Origin: Thermoplasmata archaeon
GTDB lineage: Archaea > Thermoplasmatota > Thermoplasmata > SG8-5 > JAGLSY01
Length of the DNA: 7,151 nucleotides
Reading direction: 5' to 3'
Assembly (NCBI GenBank): GCA_023137005.1
Contig: JAGLQE010000430.1
Coordinates: forward strand, 1-7,151
The notes under the pieces are model-generated. The model was not told where the DNA came from and made no database searches. It saw only the letters and a program-made list of their open reading frames with translations. Below, in pieces: positions 6,987-7,151 of this stretch (its first letter is position 1; each line of letters opens with the position of its first letter). The translations under genes and the position numbers were made by a program.

Positions 6987-6991
6987 GGTGA
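6987..6991 (+). promoter_or_regulatory. Ribosome binding site of the zinc-ribbon gene
   Basis: GGTGA lies five bases before the ATG at 6997, a typical archaeal anti-16S match that fixes the start of this very short gene. Confidence 0.65.
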
Positions 6992-6996
6992 ATTAT

Positions 6997-7137
6997 ATGG
7001 TAGAAGCATATTGTGTAAAATGTAGAAAGAAGGTAGAAATGAAGGACGCAAAGAAGATCACAATGAAGAACGGAAAGCCAGCACAGAAGGGCACATGCCC
7101 AGACTGCGGCACCGGTGTCTTCAGGATCGGCGGTTAA
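6997..7137 (+). CDS. DUF5679-type mini zinc-ribbon protein
   Basis: 46 residues, beginning MVEAYCVKCRKKVEM. Two CxxC pairs (C6/C9 and C34/C37) in the contexts YCVKCR and TCPDCGTG form a zinc ribbon. The middle is lysine-rich (KDAKKITMKNGKPAQKG) and the end is VFRIGG. This pattern matches the DUF5679 family of very small proteins found in archaea and some bacteria, whose function is unknown; a nucleic-acid or protein-binding role is usually guessed from the fold. It lies 240 bases after hypB on the same strand and probably has its own promoter. Codon phase, start signal and motif all support a real gene despite its size. Confidence 0.9.
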   Translation: MVEAYCVKCRKKVEMKDAKKITMKNGKPAQKGTCPDCGTGVFRIGG

Positions 7138-7151
7138 CCGTTTCTACCAAT

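Noticed and set aside
1..7151. CRISPR arrays, tRNA/rRNA genes, insertion sequences, attachment sites
   Set aside because: No regularly spaced repeats, tRNA T-loop/acceptor patterns, transposase motifs or terminal inverted repeats with target duplications were found by eye.

Overview
The window looks archaeal, most likely from the Thermoplasmatota, though the exact lineage is not fixed by the sequence. The signs are TATA-box/BRE-like promoters, GGAGG- and GGTGA-type ribosome binding sites, a compact archaeal-type HypB, a DUF5679-type mini zinc ribbon, and large secreted multidomain surface proteins with 'GWN-ISFP' type modules. Sediment-dwelling protein degraders of that phylum (for example the MBG-D group) would fit, but this is inference.

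Left two thirds (1-5657, minus strand): two tandem subtilisin-superfamily (S8) genes read right to left. The first, 5657-1236, encodes a 1473-residue exported protein. It has a signal peptide, an S8-fold domain, a KP-43-like beta-sandwich, Ig-like/beta-rich modules, a duplicated GWN module and a regulatory-like beta domain. Its S8 domain appears catalytically dead: the Asp position is Gly68 and the His position is Met109, while the oxyanion Asn178 and nucleophile Ser312 remain. It also has no propeptide. The second gene starts at 989 and runs off the left edge. It has a signal peptide, a propeptide of about 150 residues, and intact Asp211, His236 and Asn299; its catalytic Ser lies outside the window. 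A hairpin plus T-rich tract (about 1172-1206) and a separate AT-rich promoter (about 1031-1047) separate the two genes.

Middle (5658-5924): a divergent intergenic region with one TATA box for each direction and a small leader hairpin on the plus side.

Right third (plus strand): a probable two-gene operon of an unrecognised 54-residue protein (5925-6089) and hypB, the nickel-inserting GTPase of [NiFe]-hydrogenase maturation (6106-6756). A 240-base gap follows, holding two substantial stem-loops (6832-6875 and 6883-6956). Last is a 46-residue two-CxxC zinc-ribbon protein of DUF5679 type (6997-7137). No hydrogenase structural gene or hypA is visible, so the link between the hyp operon and the protease pair is adjacency only.

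The most notable item is the pairing of a giant pseudo-subtilase with an apparently active subtilase. The structured hypB/zinc-ribbon intergenic region and the conserved-looking 54-residue ORF are secondary points.
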